From Spirochaetaceae bacterium (lineage in GTDB: Bacteria > Spirochaetota > Spirochaetia > Treponematales > Rectinemataceae), in NCBI GenBank assembly GCA_025358255.1, contig JANYKC010000095.1, positions 1 through 64,000 of the forward strand: DNA of 64,000 nucleotides. The letters run 5' to 3'. This document shows, one piece after another, positions 53,018 through 61,331 of this stretch (the first letter of the stretch is position 1; every line of letters begins with the position of its first letter). The notes under the pieces are model-generated. The model had not been told where the DNA came from. It made no database searches and was given only the letters and a program-made list of their open reading frames with translations. Both the position numbers and the translations under genes were made by a program.

Positions 53018-54158
53018 GGCGGCTGCCCATTTCCGGGTCCTTGCGGGAGAGGTTCACGAGGAGACCCACCATTCCGCTTGTCGCCAGCAAGGACGTCCCG
53101 CCGGCGGAAAAGAACGGCAGGGGGATGCCCGTCGCGGGGATGGCACCTGACGTCATTGCCACGTTCACCAGGACCTCAAGGGCCAGGAGGGTTACAAGAC
53201 CGAAGCCGAGCCAGGAACGGAAACAGTCCTCTTCACCGAATGCGCGCCTTGCGCAGCGCCAGACGAGGATCGCCCAGAGGGCGAAAAAAAACAGGACGCC
53301 AACAAAGCCCATTTCCTCGGCATATGCGGCAAAGACGAAATCCGACTGCACCTCGGGCACGGACCCGAGCTTCAGGGTCCCAAGGCCGATGCCCTTCCCA
53401 AAAAAGCCGCCGGCCTGGACTGCCCTGATCGAGCCAAGGACCTGGTAGCTCTGGCCATGGGGTTCGAAAGCCGGATAGATGAAGGCGAGGATGCGGCGAA
53501 GGCGAAAATCGCTGGTGAGGACCGCAGCCGAGCCAATGGGGACCAGGAAACCCGCAAGGCCCAGGAAAAACGACAGCGGCGCCCCGGCTATCCAGAAAAC
53601 GCAAAGGGCGGACATGCCGGCGATGACGGCGGTCGACAGGTCGTTCTGCAGGAATATCACCAAGGCGCCCACGAGGACCAGGACAAGGGGACCGAGGAGG
53701 GTCGACAGGCCTTCCTTGCCACAGACCTCCGCTTTCCTTCGATCCATGATGTGCGCGATATAGAGGATGGAGACGGGCTTCCACATCTCAGAGGGCTGGA
53801 AGGTCGTGATGCCGAGATCGATCCATCGCGTGGCGCCGTTCCTGTTCTCCCCAAAGCCCGGGATGAAGGGGAGGAAAAGCCCTGCCAAGGCGATGAGCGT
53901 AATTGGGCCGATTTTCGACCGGAGGCCATCGAGGGAAACGAAAGCGCAGACGGCGAAAAGCACCAGCGCGAACGGGAGGTAGCGCAGTTGCCGGACGAGG
54001 AACCAGGACGCGCTCTTGCCAAGGGAAAGGGCGTACCCGGAGGAAGCCGACCAGAGCGCGACGATGCCTATCCCGACGAGGAGGAAAAGGGAGGCGAGAA
54101 GGGCACCGTCCCTTCCGGGGACAGGCGCCATCGGCTCTACGTCGAATCCGGCAGCCAT
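53010..54158 (-). CDS. ftsW: FtsW, SEDS peptidoglycan polymerase of division
   Basis: 382 residues with about ten TM helices. SEDS signature: IPATGIPLPFFSAGGTSLLATSGMVGLLVNL near the C-terminus; QPSEMWKPVSIL and FLQNDLSTAVI are also present. It polymerises lipid II at the septum. Its usual class B PBP partner FtsI is not encoded in this window. Confidence 0.95.
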   Translation of the reverse strand: MAAGFDVEPMAPVPGRDGALLASLFLLVGIGIVALWSASSGYALSLGKSASWFLVRQLRYLPFALVLFAVCAFVSLDGLRSKIGPITLIALAGLFLPFIPGFGENRNGATRWIDLGITTFQPSEMWKPVSILYIAHIMDRRKAEVCGKEGLSTLLGPLVLVLVGALVIFLQNDLSTAVIAGMSALCVFWIAGAPLSFFLGLAGFLVPIGSAAVLTSDFRLRRILAFIYPAFEPHGQSYQVLGSIRAVQAGGFFGKGIGLGTLKLGSVPEVQSDFVFAAYAEEMGFVGVLFFFALWAILVWRCARRAFGEEDCFRSWLGFGLVTLLALEVLVNVAMTSGAIPATGIPLPFFSAGGTSLLATSGMVGLLVNLSRKDPEMGSRHV

Positions 54159-54165
54159 CTGTTCC

Positions 54166-55248
54166 TCACTGTATCTTCAAGGTGGATAGGGCCACGATCG
54201 CGAAAATGCCCCCGAGGATCCAGAAACGTGTCACGACCTTGGTTTCCTTCCACCCCTTGAGCTCGAAATGATGGTGTATGGGCGCCATCTTGAAAAGCCG
54301 CCTGCCCTTGGTGAGCTTGAAATATCCGACCTGGAGGACATCCGACAGGACCTCCATCATGAAGACGCCCCCGATGACGAGCAAAAGGACTTCCTTCTTG
54401 ACGATCAGGGAAAGCACTCCGAGGACACCGCCAAGGGCCAGGGATCCCACGTCCCCCATGAAGATCTCGGCGGGGTGGCTGTTGAACCAGAGGAAGCCCA
54501 CGCAGGCGCCGATTAGCGCGAGGTTGAACACCGTGAGCTCGCCAGAGCCCTTGATGAAGGGTATGGAGAGGTAGGCCGACCAGTCGGCGCGTCCGGAGAG
54601 GTAGGTGAGGATGGAGAAGGCGATGAGAGCGATGATCATGAGTCCGGTGGCCAGGCCATCGAGGCCGTCCGCGAGATTGACCGCATTGGACCAGTACACG
54701 ACATAGATGATCGCCAGCGGCAGCCAGGCGACGCCGAGATCGACCACCGCGAATTTGAAAAAAGGCACGTAGAGGCGCGTCGTCTCCGGGTTGCCGGTGA
54801 AATAAAGGACGAGGGCAGCGGCCGAGGCCACCAGGACCTGGCTCCAGAACTTCACCCAGGCTGGAAGGCCGTCCGAGTTGCGGTACTTGATCTTGAGCAC
54901 ATCGTCCAGGAAGCCAATGAGGCCGAAGAGGAGGAGGGATCCGAGGGCCAGCCAGGTGTAGAGGTTGTGAAGGTCACTCCAAAGGAGGACTGCGACCGCC
55001 ACGGCGAGGATGATGAGGAGCCCGCCCATCGTCGGCGTGCCTGATTTGCTTTGGTGGCTTTCCGGCCCGTCGCTGCGGACCGACTGGCCGAACTTGAGGA
55101 CACGCAGGCGCTCGATCAGCCAGGGGCCGAACAGGAAGGCGATAAGGAGGGCGGTGACCGCAGCATAGGCCGAACGGAAGGTCAGGTACTTGAACACGTT
55201 GAGCGGCGAGAAGTACTTGACCAGCGGATAGAGCAGCTCAAGGAACAT
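54166..55248 (-). CDS. mraY: MraY, phospho-MurNAc-pentapeptide transferase
   Basis: 360 residues with ten TM helices. Signatures: HQSKSGTPTMGGLLI, NAVNLADGLDGLATG, and PIHHHFELKGWKETKVV. It makes lipid I by attaching UDP-MurNAc-pentapeptide to undecaprenyl phosphate. It lies after murF, as in most dcw clusters. Confidence 0.97.
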   Translation of the reverse strand: MFLELLYPLVKYFSPLNVFKYLTFRSAYAAVTALLIAFLFGPWLIERLRVLKFGQSVRSDGPESHQSKSGTPTMGGLLIILAVAVAVLLWSDLHNLYTWLALGSLLLFGLIGFLDDVLKIKYRNSDGLPAWVKFWSQVLVASAAALVLYFTGNPETTRLYVPFFKFAVVDLGVAWLPLAIIYVVYWSNAVNLADGLDGLATGLMIIALIAFSILTYLSGRADWSAYLSIPFIKGSGELTVFNLALIGACVGFLWFNSHPAEIFMGDVGSLALGGVLGVLSLIVKKEVLLLVIGGVFMMEVLSDVLQVGYFKLTKGRRLFKMAPIHHHFELKGWKETKVVTRFWILGGIFAIVALSTLKIQ

Positions 55249-55263
55249 ATGGGGCAGCCTCCC

Positions 55264-56676
55264 TCATCTGCATATCGACTCCGTCAGGCGCTCGAGGGCC
55301 ACGCCCCTCGATCCCTTGAGCAGCACGAGGTCGCCCTTGCGCAGCCAGGCTTGGAGCATCGCGCGCAGGCGATCAAAATCGGTCTCGAAAAGGAGGAGGC
55401 CCGTGAAACCAGCAGCCCGTGCGGATTCGAAGGCCGGCCGAGTCTCCTCCCCGAAGAAGAAGAGGGCGTTCGCCTTCGAAACGCCGCCGAGCTCCCCGAT
55501 GGCGCGATGCTCGGCATCGGACTCCGCGCCCAGCTCGAGCATGGAACCGATCACGTAGGCCCTCCGTCCCTTCCACACCAGGGAATCGCAGAACTCGATG
55601 GCCGCCTCCGCGGAATCAGGATTCGCGTTGTAGCAATCACGGATGACGGTCACCTCGCCCCGGAGGATCTCCGAGCGGCCAAAAAGCGGACGCACAGCCT
55701 CGAGCCCAGCCGCCACTTCTCGCGGAGGCGTCCCCACGCACTCCGCGAGGGCCATGGCGGCTATGGCATTGGCGAGGTTGTGCCTCCCGATAAGAGGGAA
55801 ACGGACCTGGAGCCCCTCCCAGTCGACGGCATAGCCGTCCAGCCCCAGGTCCTTCGCCCCTCGGAATCCCTTGGTCGTAAGCGGGCCGAAGTCCCTGACC
55901 TCGCCCCGGACGCCTTCCTTTAGGTAGGCGTTGAAATCGTCGTCCTCGCCCACGTAGCCGACCTGACGGCCATCGAAGCGCGAGAAAATATCCTTTTTTT
56001 CTTTTGCTATCGCCGCCCGGGAGCCGAGAATGCCGATATGGGCAGTCCCCACATTCGTGACCAGGGCGATGTCGGGTTCAAGGATGCCGGCGAGCTCTTC
56101 CATTTCGCCCCTGCGGTTCATGCCCATCTCGAAGATGCCGATCTTCGCGTCCTCATCGATGCCGAACATGCTCTGCGAGAGGCCGATATCCGAATTGAGG
56201 TTGCCGGCGTTCATCGCCACCACCTGCCCCTGGGCGAAGATCGATGCGGCGATCTCCTTCGTCGTGGTCTTGCCGCTCGATCCTGTGACCCCGATGCGAC
56301 GAAGCGAAGGCACCCGCTCCCTCCGCGCCTTGGCTATCGCCTGCAAGGCCCTGAGGCAATCCGGAACGACGAGGACCGCCGCGGCCTTGGCCTCGAGGAG
56401 GGAAGCGATGGTTTTTTCCGCCTCGGGCCAGCGCGCTTCGGAGGCGATGAGGCAGGGAGCGCCGGAATCCAGCGCTTGCCTGAGATAGTCGTGGCCATCG
56501 GCCTTCGCGCCGGCCAAGGCCACGAAAAGCGACGTGGAATCCGCCTCGCGCGAGTCCACTGCGGCCCAGGAGAAGCCCGCACCAGGGAGGCCCTCGAGGC
56601 GGGCCTCGGCGATCCCGGCTTCGTGGATGGCGGCCAAGGCTTCCGCGGCGGTAACGAGGACCGGGGGCCTAGCCAT
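55264..56676 (-). CDS. murF: MurF, UDP-MurNAc-tripeptide D-Ala-D-Ala ligase
   Basis: 470 residues. The ATP loop is GVTGSSGKTTTKE; the central domain has NLNSDIGLSQSMFGID, and the C-terminal domain RDCYNANPDSAEAAIEF. It adds D-Ala-D-Ala to the peptide stem. ATG 56676 overlaps the end of ftsL. Confidence 0.95.
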   Translation of the reverse strand: MARPPVLVTAAEALAAIHEAGIAEARLEGLPGAGFSWAAVDSREADSTSLFVALAGAKADGHDYLRQALDSGAPCLIASEARWPEAEKTIASLLEAKAAAVLVVPDCLRALQAIAKARRERVPSLRRIGVTGSSGKTTTKEIAASIFAQGQVVAMNAGNLNSDIGLSQSMFGIDEDAKIGIFEMGMNRRGEMEELAGILEPDIALVTNVGTAHIGILGSRAAIAKEKKDIFSRFDGRQVGYVGEDDDFNAYLKEGVRGEVRDFGPLTTKGFRGAKDLGLDGYAVDWEGLQVRFPLIGRHNLANAIAAMALAECVGTPPREVAAGLEAVRPLFGRSEILRGEVTVIRDCYNANPDSAEAAIEFCDSLVWKGRRAYVIGSMLELGAESDAEHRAIGELGGVSKANALFFFGEETRPAFESARAAGFTGLLLFETDFDRLRAMLQAWLRKGDLVLLKGSRGVALERLTESICR

Positions 56677-56986
56677 TGGAGCCTGCCTGCGCCGGGCCGC
56701 TTCCCGTAGGCGCCGCGGGTCGTGACGGGGGGACAATATGGATGCGGCGGTCGGGCTTGGCCTTCTCGAGCCCAAGCTTTTCCGCCCATGCGGCGATGCG
56801 CTCGCGGCTGGCAAGCACGGCGATCGAGGCGGCGAGTTTCGCGTTCTGGTCGACCCATTCGTCCTGGGATGCCTCGAGGCGATGGGCTTCGACGGCGAGT
56901 CCGGTGAAGCGGGTCGTCACGAAGACCGTACCCGCCAGGAGGAGGGGTATGGAGGCGACGAGGGCCAGGAAGGCGGGGCGTTTCAT
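56669..56986 (-). CDS. ftsL: FtsL-like division protein
   Basis: 105 residues. A short cytoplasmic start and one TM helix (about 5-26, FLALVASIPLLLAGTVFVT) lead to a coiled coil with leucine-rich heptads (about 35-75), the FtsL layout. The ATG overlaps the rsmH stop, and the end overlaps murF. Sequence identity is low in this family, so the call rests on topology and place. The proline-rich tail is not needed for the function. Confidence 0.85.
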   Translation of the reverse strand: MKRPAFLALVASIPLLLAGTVFVTTRFTGLAVEAHRLEASQDEWVDQNAKLAASIAVLASRERIAAWAEKLGLEKAKPDRRIHIVPPSRPAAPTGSGPAQAGSNG

Positions 56987-57987
56987 TCAGCGTCCTTTCC
57001 GGCGTCCACCGCAGACCCCGATATGGCGAGGCGGCGGATGACGCGCAATTTTGCGCTCCGGGAGGCGGGATTGCGCGCCGCTTCCTCGGGGCCGGCCTCG
57101 AGCGGTTTCTTGCACAGAAGCTCGAATTCCACCTTGCCCGGCTCTTTTCCTATCGGCTCATTTGGTTCCCAAGTCGAGCGTCCGGAGAGTTCCTTGAAAA
57201 TGTTCTTGGCGATGCGGTCTTCCAGGGAATGGAAGCTTATGACCGCGAGGATGCCGCCGGGGGCGAGGATGGCAGCCGCCGACCGGATTCCCCGCTCCGC
57301 CCTCCCGAGCTCGTCGTTGACGGCGATTCGGAGGGCCTGGAAGGTCCGTGTGGCAGGATGGATGCGTGCGTGGCGATACTGGCCCGGCATGGCGCTTTCC
57401 ACGATCGAGGCAAGCTCGGCTGTCGTCGTGATCCTCGAACGTCCACGGGCTTCGACGATGGCATGGGCGATGCGCCGGGAAAGGCGCTCCTCGCCGTATT
57501 CAAAGATGATGCGGGCAAGCTCGATTTCCCTTTCGCCATTGACGATCTGCGCCGCGCCGCGCGGAGCCTGGGGGTCCAGGCGCATGTCCAGCGCCTCATC
57601 CTTGCCGAAACCGAATCCGCGACCGGATTCAAGATAATGATGCATCGAGATCCCCAGGTCGAAGAGGACGAGGTCAGGCCGGCTGCCGCCAAGGCAAGGG
57701 AGGAGGGCTTCGAGGGCAAGGCCATCCCAGGCGGCCAGAAGGTCGTCGAAATATCCAAGGCGGCAGGCGAATCGATCGGAGTACGGCGCGAGCCGGGTGA
57801 CGGCTTTGGCCTGGATCACGGGATCGACGTCAAAGCCCAGGTAGCGTAGGGAGGGATAGCGCCCCAGGAAGGCTTCCGCATGGCCACCCTCGCCGAGGGT
57901 GCAGTCGACCATGAGGGCGTCCTCCCGCTGCGGCACGAGGAAGGAGAGGACTTCCTCGAGCAATACCGGCCTATGAACGATTGCCAC
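56983..57987 (-). CDS. rsmH: RsmH (MraW), 16S rRNA m4C1402 methyltransferase
   Basis: 334 residues. SAM-binding start: HRPVLLEEVLSFLVP, VDCTLGEGGHAEAFL. Typical further motifs are FDLGISMHHYLESGRGF and TFQALRIAVNDELG. The start is GTG 57987 with AAGGGGGAGGG ahead. It is the second gene of the dcw cluster. Confidence 0.96.
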   Translation of the reverse strand: MAIVHRPVLLEEVLSFLVPQREDALMVDCTLGEGGHAEAFLGRYPSLRYLGFDVDPVIQAKAVTRLAPYSDRFACRLGYFDDLLAAWDGLALEALLPCLGGSRPDLVLFDLGISMHHYLESGRGFGFGKDEALDMRLDPQAPRGAAQIVNGEREIELARIIFEYGEERLSRRIAHAIVEARGRSRITTTAELASIVESAMPGQYRHARIHPATRTFQALRIAVNDELGRAERGIRSAAAILAPGGILAVISFHSLEDRIAKNIFKELSGRSTWEPNEPIGKEPGKVEFELLCKKPLEAGPEEAARNPASRSAKLRVIRRLAISGSAVDAGKDAE

Positions 57988-57996
57988 CCCTCCCCC

Positions 57997-58440
57997 TTAC
58001 AAAGTCAGATCGCCGAGTTCTTCGGCGGCGGCGCGGAATTCGGACTCGCTCTCGTCCAGGTATTTCCTGTATGAGTCGGCGTCCCAGATCTCGATGTATT
58101 TCGTGATGCCCAGGATTACGCATTCCTTGGTCAGCCCGGCCCATTCCCGCAGGCTCTGGGGAACGGAGATCCGCCCAAGCTTGTCGATCTCCACTTCCTG
58201 GGCCGGAGCGAGGATCCTCCGTTGCACCAGCCGGGCCTTGGCCTGGAAGAGGCTCGTGGAATCCATGAGCTTTTTCGACAGGACTTCCCATTGCTCGGGA
58301 GGAAAAAGCCAGAGGCATCTATCGACGCCCTGGGTAAGGACGAACTGCGTTCCTGCCAGCTCACCTCGGAGCCGGGCCGGAAGGGAGAGTCTTCCCTTCT
58401 CGTCAACGCTGTTCTTGAACTCACCCGTAAGGAGATTCAT
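57997..58440 (-). CDS. mraZ: MraZ, transcriptional regulator of the dcw cluster
   Basis: 147 residues with the two tandem AbrB-like SpoVT/MraZ repeats, each with a DxxGR core: VDEKGRLSLPARLRGEL at about 13-29 and IDKLGRISVPQSLREWAGL at about 88-106. It binds DNA as a multimeric ring and regulates its own operon. Four fitting repeats lie right upstream of its ATG, so autoregulation is expected. Confidence 0.96.
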   Translation of the reverse strand: MNLLTGEFKNSVDEKGRLSLPARLRGELAGTQFVLTQGVDRCLWLFPPEQWEVLSKKLMDSTSLFQAKARLVQRRILAPAQEVEIDKLGRISVPQSLREWAGLTKECVILGITKYIEIWDADSYRKYLDESESEFRAAAEELGDLTL

Positions 58441-58476
58441 GCCACTAAATCCTACTTTTTCCCACTGTTTCCCACT
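58441..58476 (-). promoter_or_regulatory. MraZ operator: four 10-bp-spaced repeats
   Basis: On the minus strand: AGTGGG, AGTGGG, AGTAGG, AGTGGC at 58476-58471, 58466-58461, 58456-58451 and 58446-58441. The period is exactly 10 bp, and the last repeat abuts the mraZ ATG. MraZ proteins are known to bind TGGG-type direct repeats before mraZ. The repeats lie downstream of the -10 box, so binding would block transcription. Confidence 0.8.
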
Positions 58477-58481
58477 ACAGC

Positions 58482-58512
58482 CTTATACTACCTCTCGCAG
58501 GAAAGCTGTCAA
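58482..58512 (-). promoter_or_regulatory. Candidate sigma-70 promoter of mraZ
   Basis: TTGACA (58507-58512), a 19-bp spacer and TATAAG (58482-58487). An alternative -10 TAGTAT at 58485-58490 gives 16 bp spacing. It would drive the dcw genes, and maybe much more of the following array. Confidence 0.6.
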
Positions 58513-58614
58513 CAAAAGCTAGAGAGGAATTAAGCGACAGAATCAATATTTTAATGCGCAGAGCTTCACATCTGTATAGCTGTAGCCACGATGGCTTCTT
58601 GCTATGCTCGAATA

Positions 58615-58866
58615 ATGACCACGAGCGAGTATTTTGCGGTATTTCCTGATGGAGACAGGCAGGAGTTGGACTACCCCTTGCGGATTGACGCCCTTGTCGA
58701 CCTCAATGCACGCCCCCTCCCCCTGCCACTTCCAACAAACCGGATAATCGCCTACCGAGTCGTGAAAATCCGCAAGCAGGAAAGCCGCGGCGAGGAGACG
58801 ACCCTGCACTACTTGGAGCTAGTCCCCGCGGACGAGCTCCTGGCCTACCTGCGGCCGGAACGCTGA
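58615..58866 (+). CDS. Small protein of unknown function
   Basis: 83 residues, starting MTTSEYFAVFPDGDRQELDY, compact and likely soluble, with pattern beta-beta-alpha ending HYLELVPADELLAYLRPER. It is divergent from mraZ. No good Shine-Dalgarno; ATG 58591 is an alternative start. No family is recognised. Its codon use and amino-acid mix look like a real gene. Confidence 0.6.
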   Translation: MTTSEYFAVFPDGDRQELDYPLRIDALVDLNARPLPLPLPTNRIIAYRVVKIRKQESRGEETTLHYLELVPADELLAYLRPER

Positions 58867-59213
58867 AGAGTGAGGAAGAATATAAGGGTCTCGCAGAGTC
58901 CGCGGAGTCGCAAAGAATATAGTGAAAATTATTAAAGTATTATGCTGAATAGGATTACTTATTTACTCGCAAGCGCCCTTTTCCCTTTGAGAACAGCTTT
59001 TCCCTTGAGAGCCGCGGAAAAAGGGCAATCAGCGAGCGCGCTCTCCCATTTTCCCGAACTATGTCTTTCCCCCATAAAGCCCCTTTCACCGCGTCCACCG
59101 CGTCCCTGCGCCTTCCGCGTGAAATTCCATTTCACCGTGCATCCGGATTTGCAAAAAAAGGAGGGCGACCTTTTCTGGGCCGCCCCGCTCTCGTATGCGT
59201 TCACCCAAGGCCG
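58867..59213. other. 347-bp intergenic stretch
   Basis: No supported gene. It holds AT-rich sequence, two GC-type motifs related as inverted copies (GCAGAGTCCGCGGAGTCGC at about 58893-58911 and the opposite-strand form around 59091-59120), a short imperfect direct repeat (CTTTTCCCTTTGAGA near 58978, CTTTTCCCTTGAGA near 58997) and the comFB terminator at 59153-59185. An open frame at 58942-59217 lacks any protein-like features. Confidence 0.6.
59153..59185 (-). terminator. Intrinsic terminator of comFB
   Basis: On the minus strand GGGCGGCC-CAGAAAA-GGTCGCCC, 8 paired bases with one G-U pair, then TCC and seven T. It starts about 29 nt past the comFB stop. It is the clearest rho-independent terminator in the window. 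Confidence 0.85.
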
Positions 59214-59930
59214 CTAATCGTCCTCACCCTCCAGGGAGCCAACGGGGAAAAGAAGGATATCCGGGATCTTGAGGACATGAAGGAGGGAAAATTCCTCCTT
59301 GGCGGCCCGGTCCGATACGAGGTCAAACTCGAAAAAATGCGATATTGGGTCGAAACCTTGGGCCTCCGCGCGAAGCTCACCGGAAAAGGAACGTTTTTCC
59401 CCGGCGGCGTTGCTTTCCTCGGGGCGCGGCCAAAACGTGAAGTTGCCTGCGGTGGCGCGGGCCAGGACGAAGGGATTCTGCCAGTTTCGATCCACTGTGG
59501 GCGCTTCCTTGCCATTGATGAGAAGTCGTATGTTGCCTGCGGCGAGTGGCTCGAAATTGAGGCCGTTGAAAACCCGGCCCATTATCGAGGGAAGGTTGAA
59601 AGCCGCACCGGCGGGGATGTCCCGAACGATCCGGGAATGGTGGTCCGCCGTATCCCTCGGGCTGTGGCCGACCTTGGACCAGCCTTCCTGGGCGATGGAA
59701 ATGATATCGGCGCGGCGCTGCACTTTTTCAAGCATGTCCCTTTCGGAATAAGCCAAGCCCCGGCCGGAGACGATGTATTCGGGCTTGACCCGGTTGAGGA
59801 CATAGCAGGTCACATCGAGTCTGCATTGTCCGCAGGTGCAGAATCCGAGGTTGTGGCGCTCGTCTTCCAGGTAGAAAAGCTCGCCGACCGTGGTGTCGAC
59901 GGCGTCCTCCATGAGGTTGCGGATCTCCAT
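59214..59930 (-). CDS. ComFB-domain protein
   Basis: 238 residues. The ComFB domain lies at the N-terminus: MEIRNLMEDAVDTTVGELF, Cys31, Cys33, Cys36 and Cys42 (CTCGQCRLDVTC), then VLNRVKPEYIVSGRG. The Cys pattern suggests a metal site. The rest (about 90-238) resembles no known domain. ATG 59930 has AGGAG upstream. ComFB was named for late competence; ComFB-type proteins were more recently reported as cyclic-dinucleotide receptors in cyanobacteria. With two PilZ proteins in the window, a second-messenger role is plausible but inferred. Confidence 0.82.
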   Translation of the reverse strand: MEIRNLMEDAVDTTVGELFYLEDERHNLGFCTCGQCRLDVTCYVLNRVKPEYIVSGRGLAYSERDMLEKVQRRADIISIAQEGWSKVGHSPRDTADHHSRIVRDIPAGAAFNLPSIMGRVFNGLNFEPLAAGNIRLLINGKEAPTVDRNWQNPFVLARATAGNFTFWPRPEESNAAGEKRSFSGELRAEAQGFDPISHFFEFDLVSDRAAKEEFSLLHVLKIPDILLFPVGSLEGEDD

Positions 59931-60037
59931 TGCTACTCCTCGCCGCGTTGCTGAGCTTGCGGCAGCCTGCCCTGCCCCGCCGGTATGCGTATTCTTCCTC
60001 CGTTCCAGTGTATACGATTTCCGTTTTTTCGCAACGC

Positions 60038-61282
60038 CTAGCCTAGGAGCTCCTTGCTCGCGCCTTTGAGGGCTTCCGTCGGCACCGAGGCAAAGACGCG
60101 CAACCTGCGAAGGCTCGAGGCGAAACTCGATACCACCGCCGTCGAGAAGACGGTCGAGCTCGCGGAAAACGGCATGGAGGGCAGAGCCGCCCCTTGGAGT
60201 ATGGAGAGGTCGGACTCGAAGGAGACAGGCTCGGGGATGTCGATCACGATACAACCGGCCCTCATGCCGATTTCGTCCGCGAGTTGCCCTTCCAGTTCGG
60301 CCCTCCTTTCAAGATCAAGGAGACCGGCATGGAGCCGCTGATCGAAGGGGAGATCGAGGGCCAATTGCCAAGGCCTCATGTCGAAGACCTCCCTGGCCGG
60401 GCCGAAAGCCTCGAAGCCACGGCCGCGGATGCTTTGCATGAAGCCGGCATCATCGAGATTGTAGAGTTCCTGGGGCTGGATGGCCCCTGCCTTCAGGCCG
60501 AGCCAGACGGCTTTCTTGACCATCGATGTGGCGGAACGGACAATGGGATGCCAATAGACCGATCGGTACATGAGGTACTTGGAAAAGAGGATGCTTTCGA
60601 CGCTCATGAGGCCTTTTTCGTCCACGCCGGGTCGGTCATTCGGTCCAAGGCCCACACGCTCAAGCACATATTCCGCGTCCTGTATGCCGTAAGGGACACC
60701 GCAGAACAAGGCATCGCGGCTCAGGTAGTCGAGCTTGTCAGGATCAAGCACGCCGGAAAGCATGGCGCGGAAAAGCCGGGTCTCGCGCCTTCCCAGCCAG
60801 GGGATGGAATGGTCGATGATTGCGGCCGCAAGGTCGGGATCGGCCCCCGTGGCGGTGATCAAGGAACGAAGGGGTTCCTCCACCATAAGCATCGCGCCCA
60901 AGGCCTCGTGCGGAAGGAGATCGAGTTCCTTGAGCGAATGGGCAAAGGGGAAGTGCCCAAGATCGTGACAGAGGGCGGCGGCCAGGAAGGAAAAAAGGCC
61001 TTCAGGCGACACGAAGCCGAGATCGGCACGGTCTGCAAGGGCAAGGGCAAGGAGTCGGGCACCGTGGAAAACCCCGAGGGAATGGGCGTACCGGCTGTGG
61101 GTAGCCCCGGGATAGACAAGAAATGCCGGACCCAGCTGGCGGATCCCGACAAGGCGGGCGAAGGGTGGAGAGGCCGCAAGGGCCTTGAACGCGGGACTCA
61201 GATGGATGTTGCCCCAAAGGGGATCGCGCAAGGGTTCCGAAAAATCACGCGTCAGGGAATCGACGATCTGCTGTCGTGTCAT
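60038..61282 (-). CDS. HD-domain phosphohydrolase (dGTPase/SAMHD1-like)
   Basis: 414 residues. Metal ligands and HD signature: THSRYAHSLGVFHGA (His62, Arg64, His67), CHDLGHFPFAHSLKE (His106-Asp107) and LDPDKLDYLSRD (Asp184). This places it in the COG1078 HD family, related to dNTP triphosphohydrolases and SAMHD1. ATG 61282 is preferred; only AGG stands upstream. Substrate unknown. Confidence 0.85.
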   Translation of the reverse strand: MTRQQIVDSLTRDFSEPLRDPLWGNIHLSPAFKALAASPPFARLVGIRQLGPAFLVYPGATHSRYAHSLGVFHGARLLALALADRADLGFVSPEGLFSFLAAALCHDLGHFPFAHSLKELDLLPHEALGAMLMVEEPLRSLITATGADPDLAAAIIDHSIPWLGRRETRLFRAMLSGVLDPDKLDYLSRDALFCGVPYGIQDAEYVLERVGLGPNDRPGVDEKGLMSVESILFSKYLMYRSVYWHPIVRSATSMVKKAVWLGLKAGAIQPQELYNLDDAGFMQSIRGRGFEAFGPAREVFDMRPWQLALDLPFDQRLHAGLLDLERRAELEGQLADEIGMRAGCIVIDIPEPVSFESDLSILQGAALPSMPFSASSTVFSTAVVSSFASSLRRLRVFASVPTEALKGASKELLG

Positions 61283-61331
61283 ATATGCCTGTTTGACCCT
61301 TTGAGGATAATGTAGTAAGAATTTACCCAAT

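Noticed and set aside
58942-59217. Possible 91-codon gene on the plus strand
   Set aside because: No Shine-Dalgarno, atypical composition, and it runs across the comFB terminator and repeat-like sequence.
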